Assembly: GCF_000620785.1 (NCBI RefSeq)
Contig: NZ_JIAI01000007.1
Location: 310,001 to 374,000, forward strand
DNA from: Actinospineispora acaciae DSM 45401
GTDB taxonomy: Bacteria > Actinomycetota > Actinomycetes > Mycobacteriales > Pseudonocardiaceae
Direction of reading: 5' to 3'
Length of the DNA: 64,000 nucleotides
In this document: positions 7,934 to 15,956 of the stretch, piece by piece
Layout of the letters: each line of letters opens with the position of its first letter
Position numbering within the stretch: the stretch's first letter is position 1
Position numbers and translations under genes: made by a program
The notes under the pieces: generated by a model
What the model saw: only the letters and a program-made list of their open reading frames with translations
What the model was told of the DNA's origin: nothing
Database searches by the model: none

Positions 7934-9082
7934 TTACAGTCCCAGCGACTTGCTGATGATCGTCTTCATGACCTCGCTGGTCCCGCCGTAGATCCGGGTG
8001 ACCCGGGCGTCGGCGTAGAGCCGGGCGATCGGGTACTCCAGGATGTAGCCGTAGCCGCCGAACAGCTGCAGGCAGCGGTCCACCACCCGCCCCTGCAGCT
8101 CGGTCAGGAACAGCTTGACCTTGGCCGCGTCGACGGCGCTCAGCTCGCCGGCCACGTGCTCGGCCAGCGCCCGGTCCGCCATCGCCTGGCCGGCCTCGAT
8201 CTCGGCGGCCACGGCGGCCAGCTCGAACTTGGTGTTCTGGAAATGGCTGACCGGCTTGCCGAACACGTGCCGGTCCTTGACGTAGGCCACGGTGGTGTCC
8301 AGCGCGGCGCGGGCGGCGGCCAGCGCGCCGATCGCGATGGTGAGGCGCTCCTGCGGCAGGTTGTGCCCGAGGTAGCCGAACGCCCGGCCCTCCTCGCCGA
8401 GCAGGTTGGACGCCGGCACCCGGACGTCGTCGAAGGACAGCTCGACGGTGTCCTGCACCTTCAGCCCGATCTTGGCCAGGTTGCGGCCCTTGGTGAAGCC
8501 GGGCATGCCGTCCTCGACGACCAGCAGGCTCAGCCCACCTCGGCGGTCGGACTCGTCACGGGAGGTGCGCGCCACCACGATGACCAGGTCGGCCTGGGCG
8601 CCGCCGGTGATGAACGTCTTGGCGCCGTTGAGCACGTAGTCCTCGCCGTCGCGCACGGCGGTGGTGCTCATCCCGGCCAGGTCGGAGCCGGTGCCGGGCT
8701 CGGTCATCGCGATGGACGTGACCAGCTCGCCAGCGGCCAGGCCGGGCAGCCAGCGACGGCGCTGCTCGGCGTCGGCGTAGGCCAGGAAGTACGGGATGAC
8801 GACGTCCATGTGCACCCGCAGCGAGCCGAGCTGGACCAGTGCGCGGGCCGCCTCCTCGCTCATGATCGCGTTGTAGCGGAAGTCCGCCAGCCCGCCGCCG
8901 CCGTACTCCTCCGGGATCGCCATCCCGATCACGCCGAGCTTGCCCAGCTCGCGGAACAGCTCCCGGGGCACCAGCCCGGTCTCCAGCCAGCCGTCGAACT
9001 CCGGCGCCACCTCGCGGGCCAGGTAGTCCCGGATCATCCGGCGGAAGTCGTCGTGCTCAGAGCTGAAGCCGGACCGCCGCAT
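7934..9082 (-). CDS. Acyl-CoA dehydrogenase (LCAD-like FadE)
   Basis: The 382-residue flavoprotein has the full family plan: IPEEYGGGGL near residue 57, the FAD-contacting AMTEPGTGSDLAG (125-137), LNGAKTFITGGAQADLVIVVART, the LPQERLTIA element whose glutamate (E245) is the catalytic base position of long-chain and isovaleryl enzymes, and the terminal RIYGGTSEVMKTII. It oxidises acyl-CoA to 2-enoyl-CoA using electron-transferring flavoprotein. A TTGAATTCAA palindrome lies 19 bases upstream of its ATG, identical to that in front of the GntR regulator, which suggests control by that protein. It leads a two-gene operon with the SDR. Confidence 0.93.
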   Translation of the reverse strand: MRRSGFSSEHDDFRRMIRDYLAREVAPEFDGWLETGLVPRELFRELGKLGVIGMAIPEEYGGGGLADFRYNAIMSEEAARALVQLGSLRVHMDVVIPYFLAYADAEQRRRWLPGLAAGELVTSIAMTEPGTGSDLAGMSTTAVRDGEDYVLNGAKTFITGGAQADLVIVVARTSRDESDRRGGLSLLVVEDGMPGFTKGRNLAKIGLKVQDTVELSFDDVRVPASNLLGEEGRAFGYLGHNLPQERLTIAIGALAAARAALDTTVAYVKDRHVFGKPVSHFQNTKFELAAVAAEIEAGQAMADRALAEHVAGELSAVDAAKVKLFLTELQGRVVDRCLQLFGGYGYILEYPIARLYADARVTRIYGGTSEVMKTIISKSLGL

Positions 9083-9099
9083 ACCCGACAGTATGGTCA

Positions 9100-9111
9100 G
9101 TTGAATTCAAA
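9100..9111. promoter_or_regulatory. Putative operator, palindrome TTGAATTCAA (site 2)
   Basis: Second copy of GTTGAATTCAAA (palindrome 9101-9110), 18 bases upstream of the acyl-CoA dehydrogenase ATG. Its position would overlap the promoter or transcription start, so binding would repress. See site 1 at 3426. Confidence 0.6.
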
Positions 9112-9133
9112 CTTGTAAACCGACCGGTCCGGA

Positions 9134-9520
9134 TCAGCCGCCCGGGATCCCCTGGCACAGCCAGGACGGGATCTGCCCGCCGCGGCAGCGCTCCGCGAAC
9201 GGCGACTTGATCTTCGGCTGGACGCCCTGCTGGCCCGAGGTGTTGCCCGCGCCGGACTCGCTCGACCTGGACGAGGACTTGCCGGACTGACCGGACTGGC
9301 CGGCCGGCGGCGGCGCGGCCTGCGAGGGCGTCGGGGCCGCGGCGCTGCTCGGCGCGATCGAGCTCGGCGCCGGGGCGAGCGCGGGCGCGTGCACGGGCAT
9401 CGCGGTCCCCGGGACGGCGCTGGTGAATCCGACCAGCACGATCCCGTCCGCCACCACCACGGCGGCCGCGACCGCCGCGAGCACGAACCGGGTCATCGGG
9501 CTGCCGAACGCGGACTGCAT
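9134..9520 (-). CDS. Membrane-anchored Pro/Ala/Ser-rich protein of unknown function
   Basis: The 128-residue product has one N-terminal hydrophobic segment (residues about 11-34, RFVLAAVAAAVVVADGIVLV), then a low-complexity Ala/Pro/Ser/Gly linker (about 45-105) and a compact C-terminus with two cysteines (CRGGQIPSWLCQGIPGG). This looks like a small exported protein tethered by its N-terminus, with a disulfide-closed end. I do not recognise the family. The ATG at 9520 is chosen because the hydrophobic segment then begins near residue 10. It lies between the acyl-CoA dehydrogenase and the second small secreted protein gene, in the same orientation as the latter, and may belong with it in cell-surface biology. 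Confidence 0.55.
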   Translation of the reverse strand: MQSAFGSPMTRFVLAAVAAAVVVADGIVLVGFTSAVPGTAMPVHAPALAPAPSSIAPSSAAAPTPSQAAPPPAGQSGQSGKSSSRSSESGAGNTSGQQGVQPKIKSPFAERCRGGQIPSWLCQGIPGG

Positions 9521-9627
9521 GTCTCGATTGTGCGGATCGCACCACCGGCCGTTGTGCCACGATCGAGTGGTGGACGCCGAGTCCACCGGACTCGGCGCCC
9601 ACCGGTAACTCTCGGTCGTGGAGGTCG

Positions 9628-9912
9628 TCACTCGCTGCTGTTGTTCTGGGAGCAGTCGGTGTCGCTCTCCTTGCTGTTCTGTGCGCTGCCGAGCAGCAGG
9701 CCGAACGCGCCCGAGAGCACCCCGATGTCGTTGCCGCAGGCCTGGATGGGGATCTGGAGGGTCGTGTCGCTGACGTTGACCAGGCCGGACTGGTGGACCA
9801 CCTTGGGTTTGCCGCCGCCCTGGTCGCGGGAATCGGTCGCGAACGCCAACGGGCTGACGGAGAGCACGCCCGCCAGTACAACGGCGACGACGATTCCAGC
9901 CTTCTTCTTCAC
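9628..9912 (-). CDS. Small secreted chaplin-like protein, paralogue 2
   Basis: The 94-residue product has a signal peptide (MKKKAGIVVAVVLAGVL...PLAFA) nearly identical in layout to the protein encoded at 6378-6728, and the same mature core SGLVNVSDTTLQIPIQACGN, LSGAFGLLLGS and a C-terminal DC pair. It lacks the histidine/CGSCGG insert of its paralogue. GTG start with an AAGGAG ribosome site eight bases upstream. The two genes are 2.9 kb apart with the SDR/acyl-CoA dehydrogenase operon between them, which suggests an older local duplication followed by insertion or rearrangement. A surface role like chaplins is a guess based on size, hydrophobic patch and cysteines. Confidence 0.6.
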   Translation of the reverse strand: MKKKAGIVVAVVLAGVLSVSPLAFATDSRDQGGGKPKVVHQSGLVNVSDTTLQIPIQACGNDIGVLSGAFGLLLGSAQNSKESDTDCSQNNSSE

Positions 9913-10198
9913 GAAGGGTCTCCTTGTCTTTGTGCGGCCGAGCCCCGCGTCGAGGTATAGGGAGCGGCGGGGAGCTCGCTCTGACCCGGCGAAAGCTAGT
10001 GGGGGCCGTTACGCAGGCAAAACCGATACGCCCGAATGTGCGTAGCCCGTCATTCAGCAATCCGGGTCAGGGGTATCTTTCGGTGAGTATTTGCCGGCCC
10101 GGTCTAACGGTTGACTCACTCTTTCGAGGATCCACCGAGCCGTTCACAGCGTTTCTTCAACCGCTGGTCGCCGACACCGTCGAATCACCCAACGGTGA

Positions 10199-11101
10199 TC
10201 AGGAGGCGGCCGCCCAGAGCCCGGTGACGATCGTCGCGACCCGCCCGTCGGCACGGACCAGCTCGGTGCGCAGGGTGCGGAACCGCCGCCCGCGCCGCAC
10301 GTACTCGGTCCGGCAGCGCAGCTCGGTGCCGTCGATGGGAGCGGGGCGCAGGTACTCGGCGTGCACGGTGAGCGGGCGCAGTTCGGCCCCGTCGCTGAGG
10401 TCGGGCGCCTGCGCCCGGCGCTGGGCGAGCTGGCCGATGGCCATCGCCACCCCACCCTGCACCTGCCCGCGCGGGTTGGACAGCTCCGGGCCGCAGGTCA
10501 GCGACCAGTCGGCCGGGTCGTCCCCGGGACCCGAGGGCGTCACGACGGCGGCCAGCGTGGCCAGCAGCGCGTCGGGCCGGTGCGGCGCGATCCCGTCGGT
10601 TCCGTCGGTTGTGCGGTCCATCGGCGGCGGCTCGCCGAGGGCGGTCTCCGGGGTGGTCACCGCGAAGTGGCCGTGCGCGTGGGCCACCGCCCGGTCGCGG
10701 TCGTCGTGCACCACGACGGCGGCGTAGCCGGCGCCGGCCGCGTGGTGCGGCACCGTCGAGTCGGCGATCAGCCAGCCGGCGTCCGGGGCCGGCGGCGCGA
10801 GGTGGTCGATCCGCAGCTCGATGGTCGGGCTGCCCAGCCCCCGCCCGGCGCACATCGACACCGCCACCCCGCCCGCGACGTCGGCGAGCACGTTCAGCGC
10901 GACGGTCAGGGCTACGCCGTCAGGGTCGCCGTCGGGGCCGGGCGGGATCGGCAGCCGCAGCTGGCCCCCGTCCGCGTCCAGCCGCGACACCCGCGTCCCG
11001 AGGCCGCCCTCCACCGGGATGGCCCGCAGCCGGTCGGTGACCCGCTCGGCGGCCGTCCGCCTCGTCGTGTCAAGCCCCGTCGTGTCCAGGCCACCGGCCA
11101 T
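10199..11101 (-). CDS. Thioesterase-family protein with two hotdog domains
   Basis: The 300-residue product contains two hotdog-like halves: residues about 55-150 (ALTVALNVLADVAGGVAVSM, then TIELRIDHLAPPAP and AHAHGHFAVTTP) and about 205-300 (GPELSNPRGQVQGGVAMAIGQ, LTVHAEYLRPAPIDGTELRCRTEYVRRGRRF, LVRADGRVATIVTGLW). The second half keeps the N-x-x-G-x-x-H/Q-GG motif of PaaI/acyl-CoA thioesterases, with Gln in the usual His position. It would hydrolyse acyl-CoA thioesters. The ATG at 11101 follows a GAGGAG-type site. It stands alone, divergent from the MBL hydrolase. Substrate unknown. Confidence 0.75.
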   Translation of the reverse strand: MAGGLDTTGLDTTRRTAAERVTDRLRAIPVEGGLGTRVSRLDADGGQLRLPIPPGPDGDPDGVALTVALNVLADVAGGVAVSMCAGRGLGSPTIELRIDHLAPPAPDAGWLIADSTVPHHAAGAGYAAVVVHDDRDRAVAHAHGHFAVTTPETALGEPPPMDRTTDGTDGIAPHRPDALLATLAAVVTPSGPGDDPADWSLTCGPELSNPRGQVQGGVAMAIGQLAQRRAQAPDLSDGAELRPLTVHAEYLRPAPIDGTELRCRTEYVRRGRRFRTLRTELVRADGRVATIVTGLWAAAS

Positions 11102-11293
11102 CCGCTCACGCTCCTCGCTCGCCCGCGCCCCGCCCGCGCCCGACCAAGCTTGCTCGACGCGGCCCGGTTACGCCGCCCGGCCGCACGATGTCACACGGCG
11201 CGCCGCCCGCCCGCCGGACGCCCGACTGCGCCACCCGGGCGCGCGAACGCCCAGCTCGCGACCGGTCCGTCCAGATTTCTCTACGCTGGTGTG

Positions 11294-12433
11294 GTGTCGT
11301 TAGCTCATCAGGCCCGTGCCGTCCGCTCACTGACCAGCACCCTGCTGCGCGCCACCCTGGTCGGCGCGACCACCGCGGGGATGGGGCTGCTGGCCCGCGC
11401 GGCGTGGGGCATCCCGACCGCGAGGGGCGCCTCCCCCGCCATGCTGCAGCGGGCCGCGAACGGCTCGCCCCGCTACGTGGACGGTGCCTTCCGCAACACC
11501 CTGCCGCCCACCGAGGTCACGCCGGTGAGCATGGCCGCGATACTGACCGCCGTGCTCACCCGGGGCGAGCTCGGCACCCCGTCCGGCGTGGTGCCGCTGC
11601 GGATCCCCCGGTTCCCGACGGTCGCCGACGAGCTCGCGGTCACCTGGTACGGGCACTCCAGCGCGCTGATCGAGATCGACGGCCGGCGGGTGCTGGTGGA
11701 CCCGGTCTGGAGCGATCGGGTGTCGCCGTCCTCGGTGCTCGGCCCGAAACGATTACACCCGGTGCCGACCAGCCTGGACGCGCTGCCCCCTGTCGACGCC
11801 GTGCTCATCTCGCACGACCACTACGACCACCTGGACCTGCCCACGATCCGCGCGCTGGTGGCGCGCGGCTCGGCGCCGTTCCTGGTCCCGCTGGGGGTCG
11901 GCGCGCACCTGCGGTCCTGGGGCGTGCCCGAGGACCGGATCGTCGAGCTGGACTGGGGCGGCCAGGCCAAGGTCCGCGAGCTGACCCTGACCTGCACCGA
12001 GGCCAGGCACTTCTCCGGGCGCTGGCTGACCCGCAACACCACGCTGTGGGCGTCCTGGGTGATCGCCGGGCCGCAGCACGGCGTGTTCTTCGGCGGCGAC
12101 ACCGGCTATACCCCGGCGTTCGCCGAGATCGGCGCCCGGTACGGCCCTTTCAACCTGACGCTGCTGCCGGTCGGCGCCTACCACGACCAGTGGCCGGACG
12201 TGCACATGACGCCGGAGGAGGCCGTCCGCGCCCACGGCGACCTGGGCGGCGGGGTGCTGATGCCGGTGCACTGGGCCACGTTCAACCTGGCCTTCCACGG
12301 CTGGGCGGACCCGATCCGCCGGCTGGTCGCGGCGGCCGAGCGGTCCGACGCCCGGTTCGCGGTGCCGATGCCCGGCGAGCGGTTCAGTGCCGGTTCGCCA
12401 CCGGACCGGGACTGGTGGTCAGCGATCGCGTGA
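11294..12433 (+). CDS. MBL-fold metal-dependent hydrolase (NAPE-PLD-like)
   Basis: The protein (379 residues from the GTG at 11294) has the metallo-beta-lactamase core with WYGHSSALIEIDGRRVLVDPV, the metal motif SHDHYDHLD, ARHFSGR, GGDTGYTP, and a final MPVHWATFNLAFH. This series, with RFPTVADEL before the first strand, matches the NAPE-phospholipase D/RomA/UlaG-like group rather than true beta-lactamases. The N-terminus has a hydrophobic stretch (LLRATLVGATTAGMGLLARAA) that may be a membrane anchor. An adjacent GTG (11291) is an equally possible start. It converges with TetR, 46 bases between stops. Physiological substrate, possibly a phospholipid, is not known. Confidence 0.82.
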   Translation: MSLAHQARAVRSLTSTLLRATLVGATTAGMGLLARAAWGIPTARGASPAMLQRAANGSPRYVDGAFRNTLPPTEVTPVSMAAILTAVLTRGELGTPSGVVPLRIPRFPTVADELAVTWYGHSSALIEIDGRRVLVDPVWSDRVSPSSVLGPKRLHPVPTSLDALPPVDAVLISHDHYDHLDLPTIRALVARGSAPFLVPLGVGAHLRSWGVPEDRIVELDWGGQAKVRELTLTCTEARHFSGRWLTRNTTLWASWVIAGPQHGVFFGGDTGYTPAFAEIGARYGPFNLTLLPVGAYHDQWPDVHMTPEEAVRAHGDLGGGVLMPVHWATFNLAFHGWADPIRRLVAAAERSDARFAVPMPGERFSAGSPPDRDWWSAIA

Positions 12434-12435
12434 CG

Positions 12436-12505
12436 GCGCGACCCGCACCGATGCGAAAGTAACCAGCGACGAGCGCCCCTCAGCCCCGCCGGCGAGTGAG
12501 GCGAG
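12436..12505. repeat. 70-base duplicated element, copy 1
   Basis: This stretch is repeated imperfectly at 14774-14844: both begin GCGCGACCCGCACC and both contain an identical 24-base segment (12481-12504 and 14821-14844) with CCGCCGGCGAGTGAGG. Copy 1 covers the last codons of the tetR gene; copy 2 sits directly upstream of an LLM oxidoreductase start. Probably a dispersed genomic repeat. Confidence 0.6.
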
Positions 12506-13130
12506 TAATGGCCGGCTCTGACCACGGCTCCGGGACGCCGAGCACGGCGTGCGCGGCGGCGACGAGCAGCTCGGTCAGCTCGGCGCGGGGCAGGCCGCTG
12601 CGGAAGTGGGCGACGGACTGGATGGCCCCGATCGCGGCGTGCACCGCCACCCGGGCGGCCACGTCGGACAGCCCCGGCCGCAGCCCGACCAGCACGTGCA
12701 CCCACTCCTCGATGTAGTGCCGCTGCATCCGGCGCAGCCGCCGCCGGTCCGGCTCCGGCAAGGTGAGCAGCTCGCGCTGGTAGAGCAGCACCAACGGGCC
12801 GTCCTCCAGGATCACGTCGATCTGGCCGAGGACCAGCGCGCCCAGCGCCTGCCGGTCGTCGCGGGCTGCCGCGACCGCCGCGTACGCCTCGGCCAGCAGC
12901 CGTTCCATCACCCGGTCCAGCAGCGCCACCAGCACCGCGAGCTTGCCGTCGAAGTGCCGGTAGATCCCGGAGCCCACGATGCCCGCGGCGGAGCCGATGT
13001 CGGCCATGGTGACCGCGTGGTAGCCCCGGTCGGCGATCAGCTCGGTGGCCGAGAGCAGGATCCGCTCCCGCCGTTCCGGATCCCGTGACCTGCCGGCCGG
13101 AGCGGGTGCGGACGGACCCGGGGTCGGCAT
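12480..13130 (-). CDS. TetR-family transcriptional regulator
   Basis: The 216-residue product has the TetR DNA-binding domain: RERILLSATELIADRGYHAVTMADIGSAAGIVGSGIYRHFDGKLAVLVALLDRVM. The C-terminal ligand domain contains LGQIDVILEDGPLVLLYQRELLTLPEPDRRRL, a pattern seen in actinobacterial regulators of fatty-acid and acyl-CoA genes. The start is set at 13130 because AGGAGG lies five bases upstream; the in-frame ATG at 13181 would add 17 poor residues. Its last codons are part of a 70-base duplicated element. Neighbours (MBL hydrolase, HtrA) do not clearly identify its regulon. Confidence 0.85.
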   Translation of the reverse strand: MPTPGPSAPAPAGRSRDPERRERILLSATELIADRGYHAVTMADIGSAAGIVGSGIYRHFDGKLAVLVALLDRVMERLLAEAYAAVAAARDDRQALGALVLGQIDVILEDGPLVLLYQRELLTLPEPDRRRLRRMQRHYIEEWVHVLVGLRPGLSDVAARVAVHAAIGAIQSVAHFRSGLPRAELTELLVAAAHAVLGVPEPWSEPAITRLTRRRG

Positions 13131-13348
13131 GCCGGCCTCCTGGTACGGCGTAGGGCTGGCCCACGGACGTCGAGACCGCACGGGTGAGATCGTCCACAGT
13201 GGACCGATGTGATCAGAGCGTGTCCTGGCACGTTAGCTCGGCTCCCCACGGGTTGGGAAGGCATCACGGCGACCCGGTCGGGTATCACCTCAGCAACTTC
13301 TCCAACGGCTCACAGGAGCGTCACAGGTGCCCGGCTCAGAGTTGAGGC

Positions 13349-14647
13349 ATGAGCAACACGCCGGTGGAACCGTACGGAAGGAACCCGTACCAGACCACGC
13401 CGTACGGCACCACGACGCCGTACGGTCAGCTCCCCCCGCCCGAGGCGACCGCGCCGGGGCTGGGTTCGGGCTCGCCGCCGCCGGGGATGCCCCCGCCCGG
13501 GATGCCGCCGCCGGGAATGCCGCCGGCGCCGCCCGAGGGGCCTCGGCCGAGGCGTGGCCGGCGGATCGCCGGGATGGTCGCGGTCGCGGTGGTCGCCGCC
13601 GCGGTCGGTGGCGGCGTCGGGGGCGCCATCGGCCACCAGGGATCGTCGCCCAGCAGCTCGGCGGTCGGGACGCTGAACCAGCCGTTGCCGCCCGCCGGTG
13701 ACCTGCCGGCCGGCGCGGTCAGCTCGGTGGCCCAGCACGTGCTGCCCAGCGTCGTCCAGCTGCAGGGCGCCGCCGGTGAGGGCTCCGGGGTGGTGCTGTC
13801 CTCCGACGGGCTCATCCTGACCAACGCGCACGTGCTCTCCGTGGCGCGCGGCGGGCAGCTCATCGCGACGTTCCAGAACGGCGACAGCAAGCCGGTCCGC
13901 GAGGTGGGCCGGGACACCAGGGCCGACCTCGCGGTGGTCCGCGCGCAGGACGTCTCCGGGCTGACCCCGATCGAGCTGGGCAACTCCGACGGGCTGAAGG
14001 TCGGCCAGCAGGTGATCGCTGTCGGCTCCCCGCTCGGCCTGGCCGGCACGGTGACCAGCGGCATCGTCAGCGCGCTGAACCGCCCGGTGGAGACCAGCGA
14101 CGCGCCGAGCCCGGGCGGCGGCGCGGGCGGCGGTGGTGGCGGCGATCTCGGCGGGCTGCTCTCGCAGGCGCCCCCGACCTCGGTGATGGACGCGGTCCAG
14201 ACCGACGCCGCGATCAACCCCGGCAACTCCGGCGGCCCGCTGGTGGACATGCAGGGCCGGATCGTCGGGATCAACTCCGCGATCGCCCGCAACGGCTCCA
14301 CCGGGCTCGGCTTCGCCATCCCGATCAACCAGGCCAAGCGGATCGCCGACGAGCTGGTCGCGCACGGCAAGGCCAACCAGGCCCAGCTCGGGGTCTCGGT
14401 CCGCGACTCCACCCCCAGCGGCGCCCAGCTGATGGGCGTGCAGCCCGACTCGGCGGCCGCCAAGGCCGGGCTCAAGCCGGGCGACGTGGTGACCAAGATC
14501 GGCGACCGGCGCGTCGGGGACGCCGACGCCCTGGTGGCCGCCATCAACTCCGCGACCCCCGGCAGCAACGTCACGCTCACCGTCACCAGCGGCGCCGGCG
14601 AACCCCGGACCGTGCCGGTGACCCTGGGCAGCGTGCCCGCCGACTAG
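13349..14647 (+). CDS. HtrA/DegP-like membrane-anchored serine protease with PDZ domain
   Basis: The 432-residue protein has a Pro/Gly/Tyr-rich cytoplasmic head with three tandem PPPGM units (residues 43-57), one transmembrane helix (about 72-95), a trypsin-like domain with the full triad H161 (TNAHV), D193 (ADLAVV) and S294 (GNSGG), and a C-terminal PDZ domain (about 340-425, GVQPDSAAAKAGLKPGDVVTKIGDRRV). A glycine-rich loop (255-270) is inserted before the Ser region. It would act outside the membrane as a quality-control or signalling protease, like mycobacterial HtrA/PepD. A strong hairpin follows the stop. The proline-rich head may mediate protein contacts on the cytoplasmic side. Confidence 0.92.
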   Translation: MSNTPVEPYGRNPYQTTPYGTTTPYGQLPPPEATAPGLGSGSPPPGMPPPGMPPPGMPPAPPEGPRPRRGRRIAGMVAVAVVAAAVGGGVGGAIGHQGSSPSSSAVGTLNQPLPPAGDLPAGAVSSVAQHVLPSVVQLQGAAGEGSGVVLSSDGLILTNAHVLSVARGGQLIATFQNGDSKPVREVGRDTRADLAVVRAQDVSGLTPIELGNSDGLKVGQQVIAVGSPLGLAGTVTSGIVSALNRPVETSDAPSPGGGAGGGGGGDLGGLLSQAPPTSVMDAVQTDAAINPGNSGGPLVDMQGRIVGINSAIARNGSTGLGFAIPINQAKRIADELVAHGKANQAQLGVSVRDSTPSGAQLMGVQPDSAAAKAGLKPGDVVTKIGDRRVGDADALVAAINSATPGSNVTLTVTSGAGEPRTVPVTLGSVPAD

Positions 14648-14702
14648 GCCCTCCCCTGAAGGCCAGCCACCCGGTGGGGAGCCCGGGTCCTGGCCGGGGC
14701 CG

Positions 14703-14733
14703 GGTGGGGACCACTGACCAAGCGGTCCCCACC
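14703..14733 (+). terminator. Putative terminator after htrA-like gene
   Basis: Perfect 10-bp arms GGTGGGGACC (14703-14712) and GGTCCCCACC (14724-14733), extended by a bulged CCGG pair, with an 11-base loop, 56 bases after the protease stop. There is no T-run, only GGCTCTGTTCT downstream, as is common in actinobacteria. Confidence 0.65.
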
Positions 14734-14773
14734 CCGGCTCTGTTCTACGTAAAGTCATGGCCATGGGGATACA

Positions 14774-14844
14774 GCGCGACCCGCACCGCCCGGAAAGCAA
14801 CCACACGCAGAGCGCTCGTCCAGCCCCGCCGGCGAGTGAGGCGA
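14774..14844. repeat. 70-base duplicated element, copy 2
   Basis: Second copy of the element at 12436-12505. It ends two bases before the ATG of the LLM oxidoreductase gene, so its GTGAGGCGA end may serve as that gene's ribosome site and leader. Confidence 0.6.
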
Positions 14845-14846
14845 CA

Positions 14847-15761
14847 ATGAAGGTGCGAATCGGTGTCGGGTCCGTTCCGGTCGGTGTGCAGGGTCCGGGG
14901 GTCGGCCCCGACCTCGCCGACCTGGTCGACGAGCTGGAGGCGCACCGGATCGACTCGGTGTGGCTGTCCGACCTCGTCTCCGCCCGGCACACCACCGACC
15001 CGCTGATCGGGCTGGCCTACGCGGCCGGTCGCACCGAGCGGCTCAAGCTCGGCACCGGCGTGCTGGTGCTGCCGGGGCGCAACCCCGCGCTGGTCGCCGC
15101 GCAGCTCGCCGGCCTGGCCGCGCTGGCCCCCGGCCGGGTGCTGCCCGCGTTCGGGGTGCGCCCGGCGCTGGCCCCGGACCGCACCATGTTCCCGGTGCCG
15201 GACGGGCGGCGGGCCGAGGCGTTCGAGGAGGCGCTGGTGGTGGTGCGGGCGCTGCTGACCCGCCCGAGCGTCACGCACCACGGCGAGTTCTTCCAGTTCG
15301 ACGAGGCGTCGGTGGCCCCGCTGCCGGCCAAGCCGCTGGACCTGTGGCTGGGCGGGCGGCTGCCGGTCGGGATGCGCCGCATCGGCCGGCTGGCCGACGG
15401 CTGGCTGGGCAGCTTCGTCACGCCCGAGGAGGCCGCCGTCTGCCGCTCGCAGATCGAGGCGGCCGCCGCCGAGGCCGGCCGGGAGGTCGAGGAGGACCAC
15501 TACGGGACGAACGTGCTGGTCGCCCCGGACGGCTACCAGGAGTCCGACCTCGACGCCGCGCTGGCCACCGCGCTGCGCCGGCGCAAGGACGTGGACCCGG
15601 ACCGGCTGATCTGCCGGGGCTGGGCGGCCGCCCGCGACGAGCTGCGCCGGTTCGTGGACGCCGGCCTGACCAAGTTCGTGGTCCGCCCGGCCACCCCCGT
15701 CACCTCCCGCCGCGACTTCCTGGACCAGCTCACGACCGAGCTCCTCCCCCTCCAAACCTGA
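14847..15761 (+). CDS. LLM-class F420-dependent-type oxidoreductase
   Basis: The 304-residue protein begins MKVRIGVGSVPVG and has the luciferase-like pattern: DELEAHRIDSVWLSDLVSARHTTDPL, RTERLKLGTGVLVLPGRNP, LAALAPGRVLPAFGV, HHGEFFQFDEASVAPLPAKPLDLWLGG, RRIGRLADGWLGSFVTPEEA. It belongs with the TIGR03854-like F420-dependent LLM proteins of actinobacteria. An ATG 90 bases upstream is in frame but those 30 residues are encoded by the duplicated element and carry no family features. It converges with the histidine kinase gene across a very long palindrome. Substrate unknown. Confidence 0.82.
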   Translation: MKVRIGVGSVPVGVQGPGVGPDLADLVDELEAHRIDSVWLSDLVSARHTTDPLIGLAYAAGRTERLKLGTGVLVLPGRNPALVAAQLAGLAALAPGRVLPAFGVRPALAPDRTMFPVPDGRRAEAFEEALVVVRALLTRPSVTHHGEFFQFDEASVAPLPAKPLDLWLGGRLPVGMRRIGRLADGWLGSFVTPEEAAVCRSQIEAAAAEAGREVEEDHYGTNVLVAPDGYQESDLDAALATALRRRKDVDPDRLICRGWAAARDELRRFVDAGLTKFVVRPATPVTSRRDFLDQLTTELLPLQT

Positions 15762-15766
15762 CACCG

Positions 15767-15955
15767 CGCCCGCACCCGTACCCCATCGGCGCCCGTACCC
15801 CCCATCGGCGAGTCGGGCGCCTGAGCACACTGAGTCGCGCTCTCGGCATACGGCAATGTCACACGGCAATGTGCTGGAACGCCCGACTCAGTGTGCCGAG
15901 ACGCCCGACTCGCGGGTGGGGTACGGGTGGGATACGGGCGGGGTGCGGGTGCGCG
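15767..15955. terminator. Very long (about 185 bases) imperfect palindrome between convergent genes
   Basis: The outer zone pairs CCCGCACCCGTACCCC-type sequence (about 15768-15800) with GGGGTACGGGTGGG...GGGGTGCGGG (about 15918-15948). Inside, GCGAGTCGGGCG (15808-15819) pairs with 15902-15913 and GCACACTGAGTCG (15825-15837) pairs with 15884-15896. The apical region holds a direct repeat of ACGGCAATGT (15850-15859, 15863-15872). It lies between the LLM stop (15761) and the kinase stop (15957) and probably terminates both. Confidence 0.7.
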
Positions 15956-15956
15956 G

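Noticed and set aside
11294..12433. Beta-lactamase
   Set aside because: The HDHYDHLD metal motif is shared, but the flanking motifs match the NAPE-PLD/UlaG-like group and there is no signal peptide typical of secreted beta-lactamases.
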